Assembly: GCA_026646655.1 (NCBI GenBank)
Contig: JAPKHT010000009.1
Location: 11,771-75,770, forward strand
Reading direction: 5' to 3'
DNA length: 64,000 nucleotides
Origin: JADLBR01 sp020847615
GTDB taxonomy: Bacteria > Verrucomicrobiota > Verrucomicrobiia > JADLBR01
The notes beneath the pieces were generated by a model. That model was given only the letters and a program-made list of their open reading frames with translations, did no database searches and was not told the DNA's origin. Shown in pieces: positions 9,301 to 17,500 of this stretch (position 1 is the stretch's first letter; every line of letters starts with the position of its first letter). The position numbers and the translations under genes are program-made.

Positions 9301-10198
9301 CGGCGATGGTCCTGAGGGTCTTTCCGGTGGCCGTATCGATCACCGACACGGGCGCCTCGATCCCCAGCGTCGCGCACAGCCGTTTGCCGGCCACGACCAC
9401 GCGGCGCGGCAATGTCGCGGGGCCGCTCTTCAGTCCGTAGAGATTGCCGATCCACTGGTCTATCGGCTGTTTCCACAGGACGACGCCGTTGAACGCGTCG
9501 CGCGCGATGAGTTTCCAATGGCAGGGGAGGTACGGCGTGAACGTGCTGCCCTCGTCGAAGATATAGAACACCTTCCCGTCGCCGCTCACGCAGGCCGAGA
9601 CGCTGGACATCTTGTCGTGGTGGCGCGACCAGCGCGGCCCCCCGACCCACTGGAGGTGTTGCAGCGGCGGCCTCAGCGCCTTGTCCTTGGACACCGCGTT
9701 GCCGGTCGCGTCGTACAACTGGTGCGTCCAGTCATCCATCGTGGCCGGGCGCGGCTTGACGATCGTCTCCTGCCCGACGACGGCCGCCCCCTCCGGCGCG
9801 AGGACGCGCAGGATCTCCTCCCGGGGCACCGCGTCGCCGCGCTCGACGATCAGGAGGTTGACGAAGTTGTCGATGAACGGCAGCACCCCGCCCCGCCATT
9901 GGCCCACGGTGATCTTGCCGTGCAGGCCGGCCGCGACCAGGGCCTCGCGCGCCCGCCGGGCGTCGCCCTCGTCCGCCACCAGCAACTGGCCGAGCATGTT
10001 CGGGCACTCGCGCTGAACCCCGCACAACAGCGCGGCGTCCGCGCCGTGGACGTGCGCAACCACGCCCCCGGCAAAGCGGCCCTTCGCAATGACCGCCTGC
10101 GCCCCCTCCTCCGCGCGCAGGTCGCCGCACACGATGATCGAAAACAGCCACGCCGCGCCGGCGGCGATGACCCATGTCCGGGGTGTTCTTTCTCTCAT
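6308..10198 (-). CDS. Giant exported PQQ-like beta-propeller protein
   Basis: 1296 residues. Start at ATG 10198, with GAGGAA eight bases upstream; the frame extends to 10291 without a signal peptide. Signal peptide MRERTPRTWVIAAGAAWLFS with cleavage near LRAEE. Two blocks of PQQ-dehydrogenase-type/BamB-like repeats are visible (for example DTATGKTLRTIAG, YLFDGKQVVALGRETGEVLWKS, and later CLDLKDGSLRWKF and VDKRSGKILSG), so probably two propellers. A Lys-rich linker (KGKGKGKKKQQ) then joins a C-terminal domain of about 165 residues that looks like a LamG/DUF1080-type jelly roll. Proteins of this build are common in Planctomycetes and Verrucomicrobiota, mostly uncharacterised. Whether a quinone is bound is not shown. 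Confidence 0.85.
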   Translation of the reverse strand: MRERTPRTWVIAAGAAWLFSIIVCGDLRAEEGAQAVIAKGRFAGGVVAHVHGADAALLCGVQRECPNMLGQLLVADEGDARRAREALVAAGLHGKITVGQWRGGVLPFIDNFVNLLIVERGDAVPREEILRVLAPEGAAVVGQETIVKPRPATMDDWTHQLYDATGNAVSKDKALRPPLQHLQWVGGPRWSRHHDKMSSVSACVSGDGKVFYIFDEGSTFTPYLPCHWKLIARDAFNGVVLWKQPIDQWIGNLYGLKSGPATLPRRVVVAGKRLCATLGIEAPVSVIDTATGKTLRTIAGTEGAEEIIHEDGMLYLVADTNENKDEFQNGPRMNFIGGKWNIRKKQVLCCDIEAGKVLWSKSFDWVAPSTLSASKGKVYLFDGKQVVALGRETGEVLWKSAELPVWKEMATFYAPKLVVQGGVVMFVGGEDYVPHRGSAAGQVAGMSTENGKVLWKEKHLSGGYQSPGDLLVIGGKMWAANVTSGRKESPTGTGEIVARNPGTGQEEKKYDDIPAYWFHHRCYPAKATEDFLIMSRTGTEFVDLETGEWTLHHWVRGACLYGIMPANGLLYAPQHPCSCYIGAKMYGFTALAPAGSSRLALQPVPDDRRLIAASGAGAAFPGQLGRVEGEWPTYRADVARSGLVTGIGAPNRLRWSVKLPGAPTQPVIADQKVLVADKDNPVLCALAAGTGEPAWRFIPGGRVDSSPAIYKGLVYFGASDGCVYCLDLKDGSLRWKFQAAPAPAQHMYLERMESTHPVHGNVLVMDDRVYTVAGRSMFNDGGIRFLILDALTGRKIKEHIMDDKVPGTGESLQMQHEILNMPMALSDLLSSNGKKIFMRYQPFDLEGNRLDLIFSGKLYGYEAGSYAQHVATTHDPVATKQKGEDAHLFSGTGFLDDSWWHRTYWIYGNYHASGHSGYTQAGAKGAPAGRMITFDKDRIYTWGRLQRYFKWSEEYVFHLHAKNREYEDQWSVMLPILVRAMVASDDRLFLLGPEELMRQDEVKLRITEAEVQRIMAEQEKAMNGGSGSILLAVDKRSGKILSGHRMATAPVLDGMAGAYGNLYVAATDGTLSCIGGEGQGLEALADQKIEELNKNSAPPPPPAPEKGKGKGKKKQQAAPQKAAPASGPPRDADFAKVDGARVFQSALGYRVAAEGKAIGAAVRKLEAPAGGKVTLSCKIQYTSETGPNNGYLAFGDGDGEANLVKCGLRMRKKTAAIIQGPLAKEKGATAPCATEVGRPYELTVAVDLASGDVTLSAGGATVRAKLERPIRAITHVGYCVSGASADFGPVEIAQAR

Positions 10199-10321
10199 GG
10201 ATCGTTCCTCGTCACGCTGGCCCCGCAGGGTAGTGGGGACGCCACCCATGGTCGAGCGGGAATGCCCTCGGCGGGAGACCCGCGACGGCACGGGGGAGAT
10301 GATCGCCAGACCCCCATGAAC

Positions 10322-12010
10322 TCACTCCCTACCTTTTCCCATGGTGACGAATTCCGTCTCGCTCAGCACGCCATCCTTGTTGGCATCGAACGTCGGGAAA
10401 CGGCGGCGCCCCTCGGCCTCGTCCGGGAATCGATGGAGGTACTCCTCCAGCGTGAGCCTGCCGTCCCGGTCGGCATCCTTTTCCGCGAACGCCGCGCGGC
10501 GATCCAGCGGCGGCTTGCCCGGCGTGGCCGCCCTGGCCTTTGGGCGCCTGGGGGGCGTTTCGACGACCCCGCCGGTGGCGGCGGCCTGATCGCGCGCCTT
10601 GCTCGGCGGGAGCGACCTGTGCCATGCCAGCGCCTTGGCGATGAGTTCCTTCGCCACGTCCGGTTGCGCGCCCGCGACATCGTGCTGCTCGCCCGGATCG
10701 GTCGGGATATTATATAGCTGTGGGCGGCTGCCGTCATGGTTGACGAAGAGTTTCCACGGCCCGTCGCGCACGGCGAGCATCGGCGGCATGTAGCCGTCGT
10801 CGGCCCCCTGCACACTGAACAGCCACTCCCAGTGCAGCGGACTGGTGCGCGGGCGCGTCGCGCCGAGCCAGATGTCGCTCACGTCCTCGCCGTCGGGCCG
10901 AACGCCCGGTGACAACTCGATGCCGGCGAGCCTGCAGATCGTCGGCAGAAAATCCACGGCGCCGATCACGCTGGTCTCATCCACCCTTCCCGCCGGGACG
11001 CGTGCCGGCCACCGCAGCAGGCCGAAGGTGCGGATGCCACCCTCGTACATGCTGCGCTTCCGGGCGCGCAGGGGCCCCGCGCTGCCCACGCCCGCGTTCG
11101 CGGCGTTGCCGATGCGGTAATCCTCGGGGCCGTTGTCGCTGGACAAGAAGATGATCGTGTCGTTGGCCAACCCCATCTCATCCAGCGCCGCGAAGAGTCT
11201 GCCCAGCTGGGTGTCGAGGTCGGTGAGCGACGCGCAAAACACCCGCATCTGGCCCGCCAGGTCCTTCGCCCCGGCGAGGTATTTCTGCATCCATGGGCCG
11301 AATGCCGGATCATCGGCCTTGGGCGCGAGGGTCTCGTATTCCCGGAGTTGCTCCGGCGTTGGCTTGAGCGGGGCATGCGGCAACAGCGTCCAGGCATTCA
11401 CGTAGAAAGGGCCGTCCTTGTGCCCCCTGATGAACCCGATCGTCTCGTCCACGATCAGCGCGGTGGACTTCGCCCGGAAATAGGGGTCTTTCGCATCCTC
11501 GCCCAGCGGGGCGCCGGCCGAGCCCACCGTCTTGGACACATCGAAGCCATAGGCCTCCGGCGGCGGGGCGCCCGTCCCGCTGCCGAGATGCCATTTCCCG
11601 AAGTGGGCCGTCGAGTAGCCGGCGTCGCGAAGCAGTTTCGGCAGCGTTGCCACACCGGGGTCCAGCCAGTTCGGCATGGAGCGCGCGGCGTTGGAGGCGT
11701 GGTCGGAGAAGTGCCCGTGGATGAGATGCCTGGCCGGGACGTGCCCCGTCATAAAGGCGCACCGGCTCGGCGAACACACCGTGGCGGCAACGTAGAATTG
11801 CCTGAACCAGGTGCCCTGGCCCGCAAGCCGATCGAGGTGCGGCGTCCTCACATAAGGGTGCCCCGCGAACCGCGCGTCCCCCCAGCCCTGGTCATCCGTG
11901 AGAATGAAGATGACGTTGGGCGACTTGGCCGGCCTGCCGCCGTCGGCGGCGATGGCCAAGGCCAATGGGGCCAGGTGGAGGGCCGCGAGGATGGCGATCC
12001 CGTGTTTCAT
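10322..12010 (-). CDS. Exported sulfatase with C-terminal EF-hand pair
   Basis: 562 residues. Signal peptide (MKHGIAILAALHLAPLALA). Alkaline-phosphatase-fold metal site NVIFILTDDQGWGD near 32-45 and the formylglycine motif CSPSR at 79-83, where the Cys is oxidised to formylglycine by an FGE enzyme encoded elsewhere. HFGKWHLG and LSSDNGPED are further family motifs. Likely hydrolyses sulfate esters on polysaccharides outside the cytoplasm. The last 60 residues hold two EF-hand loops (DKDADRDGRLTLEEY and FDANKDGVLSETEF), a Ca-binding addition typical of Planctomycetes/Verrucomicrobiota. There is almost no room for a leader: a TATTAT box ends six bases before the ATG. Confidence 0.95.
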   Translation of the reverse strand: MKHGIAILAALHLAPLALAIAADGGRPAKSPNVIFILTDDQGWGDARFAGHPYVRTPHLDRLAGQGTWFRQFYVAATVCSPSRCAFMTGHVPARHLIHGHFSDHASNAARSMPNWLDPGVATLPKLLRDAGYSTAHFGKWHLGSGTGAPPPEAYGFDVSKTVGSAGAPLGEDAKDPYFRAKSTALIVDETIGFIRGHKDGPFYVNAWTLLPHAPLKPTPEQLREYETLAPKADDPAFGPWMQKYLAGAKDLAGQMRVFCASLTDLDTQLGRLFAALDEMGLANDTIIFLSSDNGPEDYRIGNAANAGVGSAGPLRARKRSMYEGGIRTFGLLRWPARVPAGRVDETSVIGAVDFLPTICRLAGIELSPGVRPDGEDVSDIWLGATRPRTSPLHWEWLFSVQGADDGYMPPMLAVRDGPWKLFVNHDGSRPQLYNIPTDPGEQHDVAGAQPDVAKELIAKALAWHRSLPPSKARDQAAATGGVVETPPRRPKARAATPGKPPLDRRAAFAEKDADRDGRLTLEEYLHRFPDEAEGRRRFPTFDANKDGVLSETEFVTMGKGRE

Positions 12011-12016
12011 TCCCAG

Positions 12017-12043
12017 ATAATAGCCGAATCGCGTCCGATTCGG
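12017..12043 (-). promoter_or_regulatory. -10 box and palindromic operator-like site of the sulfatase gene
   Basis: On the minus strand TATTAT (12022-12017) lies six bases before the ATG, so transcription would begin at or next to the start codon. Just upstream is a perfect 8-base inverted repeat with a 4-base centre (CCGAATCG at 12024-12031, CGATTCGG at 12036-12043), in the -35 to spacer region where a dimeric repressor would bind. No good -35 hexamer was found. Confidence 0.45.
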
Positions 12044-12172
12044 ACACGGTCAGCCCAGGGCCTGCCGCGAGCCGACCGGCGCACCCCGCGCCGCACCCTG
12101 GCGGCAACCGCCCCGGGGCCGCGTCCGACCTCGGCATGCTCCCCGAGGGCGGCGGGCCCGGGCGGGCCCGGT

Positions 12173-14965
12173 TCAGCGACCCGTCGATGCCGGGGCGGCC
12201 TCCAGCCGAATGTCATCGACGTAAAAGGCGGCCTGGTTGGTGGCCATGCTGATGAACCCAAACCACTGGAGGCGCTTGAAATCCTTGGATCGCAGGGGCA
12301 GCCCCTCGAACTTCTGCGGCGCGCCGCCGGCGGGGGTCACGGTGAGGCACCACGTGCCCGAGGCCTGCTCACCGAGGCCGCAGGCGATCTCGAACCGCGT
12401 CCACTGGCCGTGCGGCACGGAAGCGAGTTTCTTGCGATCGGCAGTGACGCCCCCGTCGGCCTCGACGCGAAACGAGGGCCCCGCATGGTAGGGGCTGGCG
12501 GCATCGCGCCACTCGTGCCAGAGGATGGCGCCCGGTTCGGTGCGGGCGACGAAGCTCGCGCGAGCGACTCCCTTGATCAGGCGCGGGCGATATTGGAGCA
12601 ACGGGTTGTGCGCCGCGGAGAGGCCCGTCGTGTCGGTGAACTTCAGGCTGTGCTTTCCGGAGGCGGCGCGATCATCCGCGACACGGATCGTGGCGTCGAT
12701 CGACTCGCCGTGGGTCTCGGCCCTCGCCGCCTTCTCGCCCTTGGCCGTCCCCTCGAAGTCCTCGAAGAACGACGACAGCGCCGGTGGCGCGGTGGGGGGC
12801 AGGTTGAACCCGGGGCGCCGCACCCTGCGGGGCAGCTCCACCCACGCCGCGTCGCCATAGAGCCCGATACCCGAGGTATCGATGGGGCGAAAGCCGATCC
12901 TCTCCGCCGGCGAGCCGGCCCTCAGCCGAAAATCGCGCTCCGCGGGATCGGCGAACAGCGGGTCCGCGATGATCGAGTCCTTGTCCTGCCCGCTGGTGGC
13001 GCGCCACTCGTCCCACTCGCGCCCATCGAAGAGGGGCTCGGCCTTCGACGTGGTCCAGTAGAGGTTGCTGTTGACGCAATAGTCGCCGTTCTTCCACACG
13101 CGGCTGAGCATGTTGTCGTTGTCGCAATAGACGATGTTGCGCACGATGGTCATGGAATTGGTGACGTCCTCGCGCGAGCGGCGGATCTGGGTCTCGCGGG
13201 AGAACGCGAGGATGTTGTTGCGGACGAGGTTGCCCCGGCCGTAGTGCTGGTGGAAGCAGCCGTCCTTGGTATCGTGGACGATATTGTTCTCCAGCGTGAT
13301 CTCTGAGGAGCCCTCGTCGGTGTAGAGCCCCCAGCCGCCATAGCTGTAGCTGTTGACGTGGTGGATGTGGTTGTGCGCGACCACCGTGCCCGGCGATGGG
13401 CCAAGGCTGTAGACGCCGCCCATGTCGCTGAGCACGCCCCAGCCGATGTGGTGGAGATGGTTGCCCGCGATCCGATTGTGGTGCGCCGCGCTCTCGCCAA
13501 AACCCCACACCCAGCCGACCGACACCGACGAATAGTACAGGTCGCAGATCTCGTTTCGCGTCACCTCGTTGTGCGCGCTGTGGCCGATGATGACGCCGAC
13601 CCCGGCCGCAAAGACGCGCCCGCCATCGTGGATGAAGCAGTTGTCCACGATGTTATGCCCCGTGTCGCGGGGGCCCGATCCGTCCTTCGCGAGCTCCGGC
13701 ACCGCGGGCCCGGTGACGGCGGAGGTCCTGGACGCGGTCTTCTGTCGGACGAACTCGCCGATGCGTATGCCGCCGCCGCCGAAATCGTGGACGTGGCACC
13801 CGACGACCCGGTTCTCTTTGCAGCCATCCTCGATCGCGATGGCGTAGGTGCCGACGTGCGCGATCTCGCAGCCCTCCAGCGCGACCCGCCGCGCGCCGCG
13901 GGCGTGGACCGCCCCGGGCAGGAACACGAACGCCTGGCCGTCGATGGTCTGCCCCCGGTCGGCGAACGACCAGTCCGCGTGCCGGAACGACAGACCGCGC
14001 AGCACGACATCGTGGACGGACTGCCCCTTGGACCAATCTGCCTCGATCAGGATCAACTGCGCCAGGGCGGGCGCGATGACATCGGCCCTGGCCATGTCCT
14101 CGCCGGGCATCGGGAAATACTCCAGGAGGCCGGTCTTGCGGTCGAGGTACCATTCTCCCGGCGCGTCGAGCGCCTCGCGCACGTTCTCGACGTGGTAGCG
14201 CTGCTCGGTCTCCCAATAGCCCACGGGCCAGCCGGAGCGGTTGGTGAAGTGCGCGGTTCCCGCCGCCTCATCCACGCGGTCGAGCCAGTGCATAGACGTC
14301 GTCCACGAGTGGTACAGGAACACGTTCACGTCGCCGGGATTGCGCCACGATCCCTTGAGGTCGCCCTCGCGGAACTTGAATCCGGTGCGGATGGCCATGT
14401 TCTTGGCGAATGCGGGATCCTTGCGATCCTTGCTATATTTCTCCAGCGGCCCGAGGGCCCGAAGGTACCCCTCGTTGGGCGTGCGGGCGCGCGTCCGCCT
14501 TTCGCCATTCACGAACAGTTGATGGAAGTACCACTGCCCCGCCTTGACCCCGGGAATCTCCGTCCGCCAGATCCCGCCGTCGCCCTTGGTCCAGCCCCCG
14601 ATCGTGCGCCCGCCGGAGAAGACCGGCGTCTCGCCGCGCCTGGCGGCAAAGACGATGGGCGCGTCCTTTTCGCCCGAGTCATCCGGCCCGAGGCGGAACG
14701 GTTCCGGGAGCGAATAGGTGCCCCCGCGGATGTCCACGGTGATGGGCCGCGGGACCGGCCCGGCCTTCTTCAGTTCTCGCGCGACGTCGCGGGCCCGCGC
14801 CAGCGAGGCGACGGGACCATCGGTCTTGGCGGCATTCGGCGACGGCAGCCTGCCCGACCACGCGTCGTTCCCCGCGGGGGAAACGTACACGTCGGCCTTC
14901 GGGCCGCAGGCGACGAGGGCGAGCGCGAGGGCCGCGCCGATGGAGTGGTTCACGAAGTTCTTCAT
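12173..14965 (-). CDS. Right-handed parallel beta-helix lipoprotein with C-terminal jelly roll
   Basis: 930 residues. Lipoprotein signal with lipobox LVAC, lipidated Cys at position 20. It opens with VYVSPAGNDAWSG...TDGP, the hallmark of secreted pectate-lyase-fold proteins (DUF1565-like), followed by about 450 residues of short beta-helix turns rich in N and H (NIVDNCFIHDGG, NRIAGNHLHHIGWG, LENNIVHDT). The region after about residue 720 is a second beta domain resembling a LamG/carbohydrate-binding fold. Beta-helix proteins of this type are usually polysaccharide lyases or glycosidases of families not yet assigned; the substrate is unknown. It is encoded beside a sulfatase, which fits processing of sulfated glycans. 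Confidence 0.82.
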   Translation of the reverse strand: MKNFVNHSIGAALALALVACGPKADVYVSPAGNDAWSGRLPSPNAAKTDGPVASLARARDVARELKKAGPVPRPITVDIRGGTYSLPEPFRLGPDDSGEKDAPIVFAARRGETPVFSGGRTIGGWTKGDGGIWRTEIPGVKAGQWYFHQLFVNGERRTRARTPNEGYLRALGPLEKYSKDRKDPAFAKNMAIRTGFKFREGDLKGSWRNPGDVNVFLYHSWTTSMHWLDRVDEAAGTAHFTNRSGWPVGYWETEQRYHVENVREALDAPGEWYLDRKTGLLEYFPMPGEDMARADVIAPALAQLILIEADWSKGQSVHDVVLRGLSFRHADWSFADRGQTIDGQAFVFLPGAVHARGARRVALEGCEIAHVGTYAIAIEDGCKENRVVGCHVHDFGGGGIRIGEFVRQKTASRTSAVTGPAVPELAKDGSGPRDTGHNIVDNCFIHDGGRVFAAGVGVIIGHSAHNEVTRNEICDLYYSSVSVGWVWGFGESAAHHNRIAGNHLHHIGWGVLSDMGGVYSLGPSPGTVVAHNHIHHVNSYSYGGWGLYTDEGSSEITLENNIVHDTKDGCFHQHYGRGNLVRNNILAFSRETQIRRSREDVTNSMTIVRNIVYCDNDNMLSRVWKNGDYCVNSNLYWTTSKAEPLFDGREWDEWRATSGQDKDSIIADPLFADPAERDFRLRAGSPAERIGFRPIDTSGIGLYGDAAWVELPRRVRRPGFNLPPTAPPALSSFFEDFEGTAKGEKAARAETHGESIDATIRVADDRAASGKHSLKFTDTTGLSAAHNPLLQYRPRLIKGVARASFVARTEPGAILWHEWRDAASPYHAGPSFRVEADGGVTADRKKLASVPHGQWTRFEIACGLGEQASGTWCLTVTPAGGAPQKFEGLPLRSKDFKRLQWFGFISMATNQAAFYVDDIRLEAAPASTGR

Positions 14966-15019
14966 AGTCTATGGATCCACAATTGAGCTTGAAGATTTAG
15001 TGCCCCGTTGTCCGACCGG

Positions 15020-15160
15020 CAAGCGCGTTCGGCCACGGGAATTGTCGAGGCTGCCCTGCCAGCAGCACTCCTGGTGTGCCGGGGCTGCCTGAAGGCAGCA
15101 CTACGAACGTTCCCGCGGCTCTGGGCTCGTAGTGTCGCCTTCGGGCGGCATCCGCACAAA
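15020..15160. repeat. Interspersed repeat B1 with a decayed A fragment
   Basis: Intergenic gap between PtsP and the beta-helix gene. Bases 15020-15050 resemble the inverted head of repeat A (GCGTTCGGCCACGGGAATT). Then a B copy: hairpin GCTGCC-TGAA-GGCAGC (15084-15099), inner inverted pair ACTACGA (15100-15106) and TCGTAGT (15127-15133), and a second hairpin GTCGCC-TTCG-GGCGGC (15134-15149). It ends a few bases before the PtsP stop codon, so it may also serve as a transcription barrier. Confidence 0.8.
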
Positions 15161-15164
15161 CCGC

Positions 15165-17405
15165 TCACACGCCCAGCGCGGCCTCGATGTCCCCGGCCCG
15201 GCCCATGCGCACGAGGGCATCGGCCTTGCGGCGCGCGTCATCGGCGCGGATGGCGGCGATGGCCTTGTGCAGGGCCGGGATCTGGCGGACCTCGACGCTC
15301 AGTGTCCGTATGCCGATGCCCAGGAGAAACGGGAGCATCCGCGGGTCGGAGGCCATCTGTCCGCACAGCGAGATCGGCTTGCCGCGGGCGATCGCGGCGT
15401 CCGTGGCGCGCTTCATCGCGCGCAGCACCGCGGGGTGGTGTGCGACGTAGAGGTCGGACACGTGCTCGTTGGTGCGGTCCACGGCCAGCAGGTACTGGAC
15501 GAGGTCGTTGCTGCCGATCGAAAGGAAATCCGCCTCCTGGGCGAGCTCGTCCGCCATCTCGACGGCGGCGGGCACCTCGACCATGACGCCGAGCCTCGGG
15601 CAGGGGTTGTGATCGATGCCCTCCGCGCCCAGGTCGCGGGCGCAGCGGGCCACCGCTTCCCGGGCCCGGGCGAACTCCTCGACCGACGCGACCAGCGGGA
15701 ACATGATGCGCAGGTCGGCGCCGGCGCCGGCGCGCAGCAGCGCGCGGATCTGCTGCGCGAAGGTCGCCTCGTTGCGCAGCGAGAAGCGTATGGCCCGCAG
15801 CCCCAGGGCCGGGTTCGCCTCGTGGACCCAGGGATAGTCCGCGAGCATCTTGTCGCCCCCGATGTCCAGGGTCCGGAAGACCACGGGGCGGCCGCCCATG
15901 CCATCGAGGATCCTGCGATAGATCAGGTATTGCTCCTCCTCGGCGAGAAAGTCGTTGCGCACCAGGAAGGGAAACTCGCTCCGGTATAGCCCGATGCCCC
16001 CGGCATTCATCTTCCGCGCCACCGCGATCTCGCTCAGGAGGTTGATGTTCGCGAACACGTGGACCCGCTCCCCGTCGATCGTCGTCGCCACCTCGGGGCA
16101 CTCCGCCCCTAGCCGTTCCGCCTCGGCGCGGACGGCGGAGAGCTCGGCGTACTTCCTGACGAGATCCTCGGGGGGATCGATGAACGCGGTGCCCTGGTCG
16201 CCGTCGATCAGGATGGGGCGCCCCGCCGGCACCGCGAACAGCCGGCGGTCCTCGGCCACGACGACCGGCAGCCGCAGCGACCGGGCCAGTATCGAGACGT
16301 GCGCCGTGACGCCGCCGCCGATCAGCAGCAGTCCCTCCGCGCGCTGGGCGGCCAGCTTCACGATGTCGGAGGCCATCAGCTCGCCCGCGATGAGCACGCA
16401 GCCCCGATAGTCGGGCGTGGTCTCGGGACCCTCCCGGAGATTCTGCACGAGGCGGCGCCCCAGGTCCCGGACGTCCTGCACCTTCTCGCGCAGCCGCGCG
16501 TTGGGGCTCGCCGAAAAGATGCGCACGTACTCGCCGACGACCTTGGCGACGGCGGCCTCGGGGGCGAGGCCATTCTCGATGAGCGCGGTCATCTGGCCGG
16601 AGAACTCGGTGTCCTTGACCATCAGCAGGTGCGCGCTGAAAATCATCGAGGCCACGTCGGCCAGGCGCTCCTCCATGGCGCGCTGGAGCTCGGCGAGCTG
16701 GGACTCGGTGCGCTCCAGCGCGCGGCGGAAATCCGCGAGGGTCGAGGGCCTCGATGGGCGCTGCTCCTCGAAGACGCCCAGCACGACGGCCCGGCCGTGG
16801 GCGTGGCCGCCCGAGGCCGCTGCGCCCTTGATATAGCGGAGGTCGGACGGGCCCGCGTCCGCGTCGGCGGACCCCGCCTGCCGGTCCCGCAGGCCCATCA
16901 GCAGCTTCGCGTTGTCGATCGTCGTGGCGAGCTGGGCCGCGATCGTCGCGAGCGCCCTGGCATCGTTGTCGTCAAAATAATCTGGCACGGGATCCTGGAC
17001 GACGAGGACGCCGAGGGGCGCGAGCCCGCGCACGATCGGCACGGCGAGGAATGCCTCGTAGCGCTCCTCGTCGGTGCCGGGCACGAACTTGAACCGCGGG
17101 TTGCGGTTGGCCCGGGCCTCGAGGATCGGGCGCTGCCACTCGAATGCGGTGCCCACGAGACCCTCGCCGGGCTTCAGGCGGACGCGGCCGACGGCATCGG
17201 GATTCAGCCCCTGATTGGCCGTGAGGATCAGCATCCGCTCCTCGGCGTCATAGATGTAAATGGAGCACACGGCGGCCTTCATGTGATAGGCCACGATGCT
17301 CGCGGCGTTCTGGAGGAAATCATCGAGGTTGACGCTCTTCTCGAAGAGGCCGGCCAGTTCCCCGATGTCGCAGACCAGGGCGACATTGTCTTTCCGCCGT
17401 GACAT
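15165..17405 (-). CDS. ptsP: PtsP-type phosphoenolpyruvate-protein phosphotransferase (GAF plus enzyme I)
   Basis: 746 residues. N-terminal GAF domain (about 15-165; ILTANQGLNPDAVG, EAFLAVPIVRGLAPLGVLVVQD), then the enzyme I phosphohistidine domain with active-site His369 in VTAHVSILARS, and the PEP-binding TIM barrel with GIGLYRSEFPFL, SIGSNDLVQYLLAVDRTNE and SLCGQMASD. Takes phosphate from PEP and passes it to an HPr-like protein; in the nitrogen-PTS branch it serves regulation rather than sugar uptake. The GAF domain may sense a small ligand such as glutamine. No HPr (NPr) or EIIA gene is in the window. A B repeat sits directly past its stop codon. Confidence 0.95.
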   Translation of the reverse strand: MSRRKDNVALVCDIGELAGLFEKSVNLDDFLQNAASIVAYHMKAAVCSIYIYDAEERMLILTANQGLNPDAVGRVRLKPGEGLVGTAFEWQRPILEARANRNPRFKFVPGTDEERYEAFLAVPIVRGLAPLGVLVVQDPVPDYFDDNDARALATIAAQLATTIDNAKLLMGLRDRQAGSADADAGPSDLRYIKGAAASGGHAHGRAVVLGVFEEQRPSRPSTLADFRRALERTESQLAELQRAMEERLADVASMIFSAHLLMVKDTEFSGQMTALIENGLAPEAAVAKVVGEYVRIFSASPNARLREKVQDVRDLGRRLVQNLREGPETTPDYRGCVLIAGELMASDIVKLAAQRAEGLLLIGGGVTAHVSILARSLRLPVVVAEDRRLFAVPAGRPILIDGDQGTAFIDPPEDLVRKYAELSAVRAEAERLGAECPEVATTIDGERVHVFANINLLSEIAVARKMNAGGIGLYRSEFPFLVRNDFLAEEEQYLIYRRILDGMGGRPVVFRTLDIGGDKMLADYPWVHEANPALGLRAIRFSLRNEATFAQQIRALLRAGAGADLRIMFPLVASVEEFARAREAVARCARDLGAEGIDHNPCPRLGVMVEVPAAVEMADELAQEADFLSIGSNDLVQYLLAVDRTNEHVSDLYVAHHPAVLRAMKRATDAAIARGKPISLCGQMASDPRMLPFLLGIGIRTLSVEVRQIPALHKAIAAIRADDARRKADALVRMGRAGDIEAALGV

Positions 17406-17500
17406 GCCTGCCGTGTATCAGGATTCGCGCCGGGTCGCAAACGCGGAAGCGGATGCGCCGGGCATTGCGCGCGGGGCGCTCGCGCCGCATGCTCTCCGCC

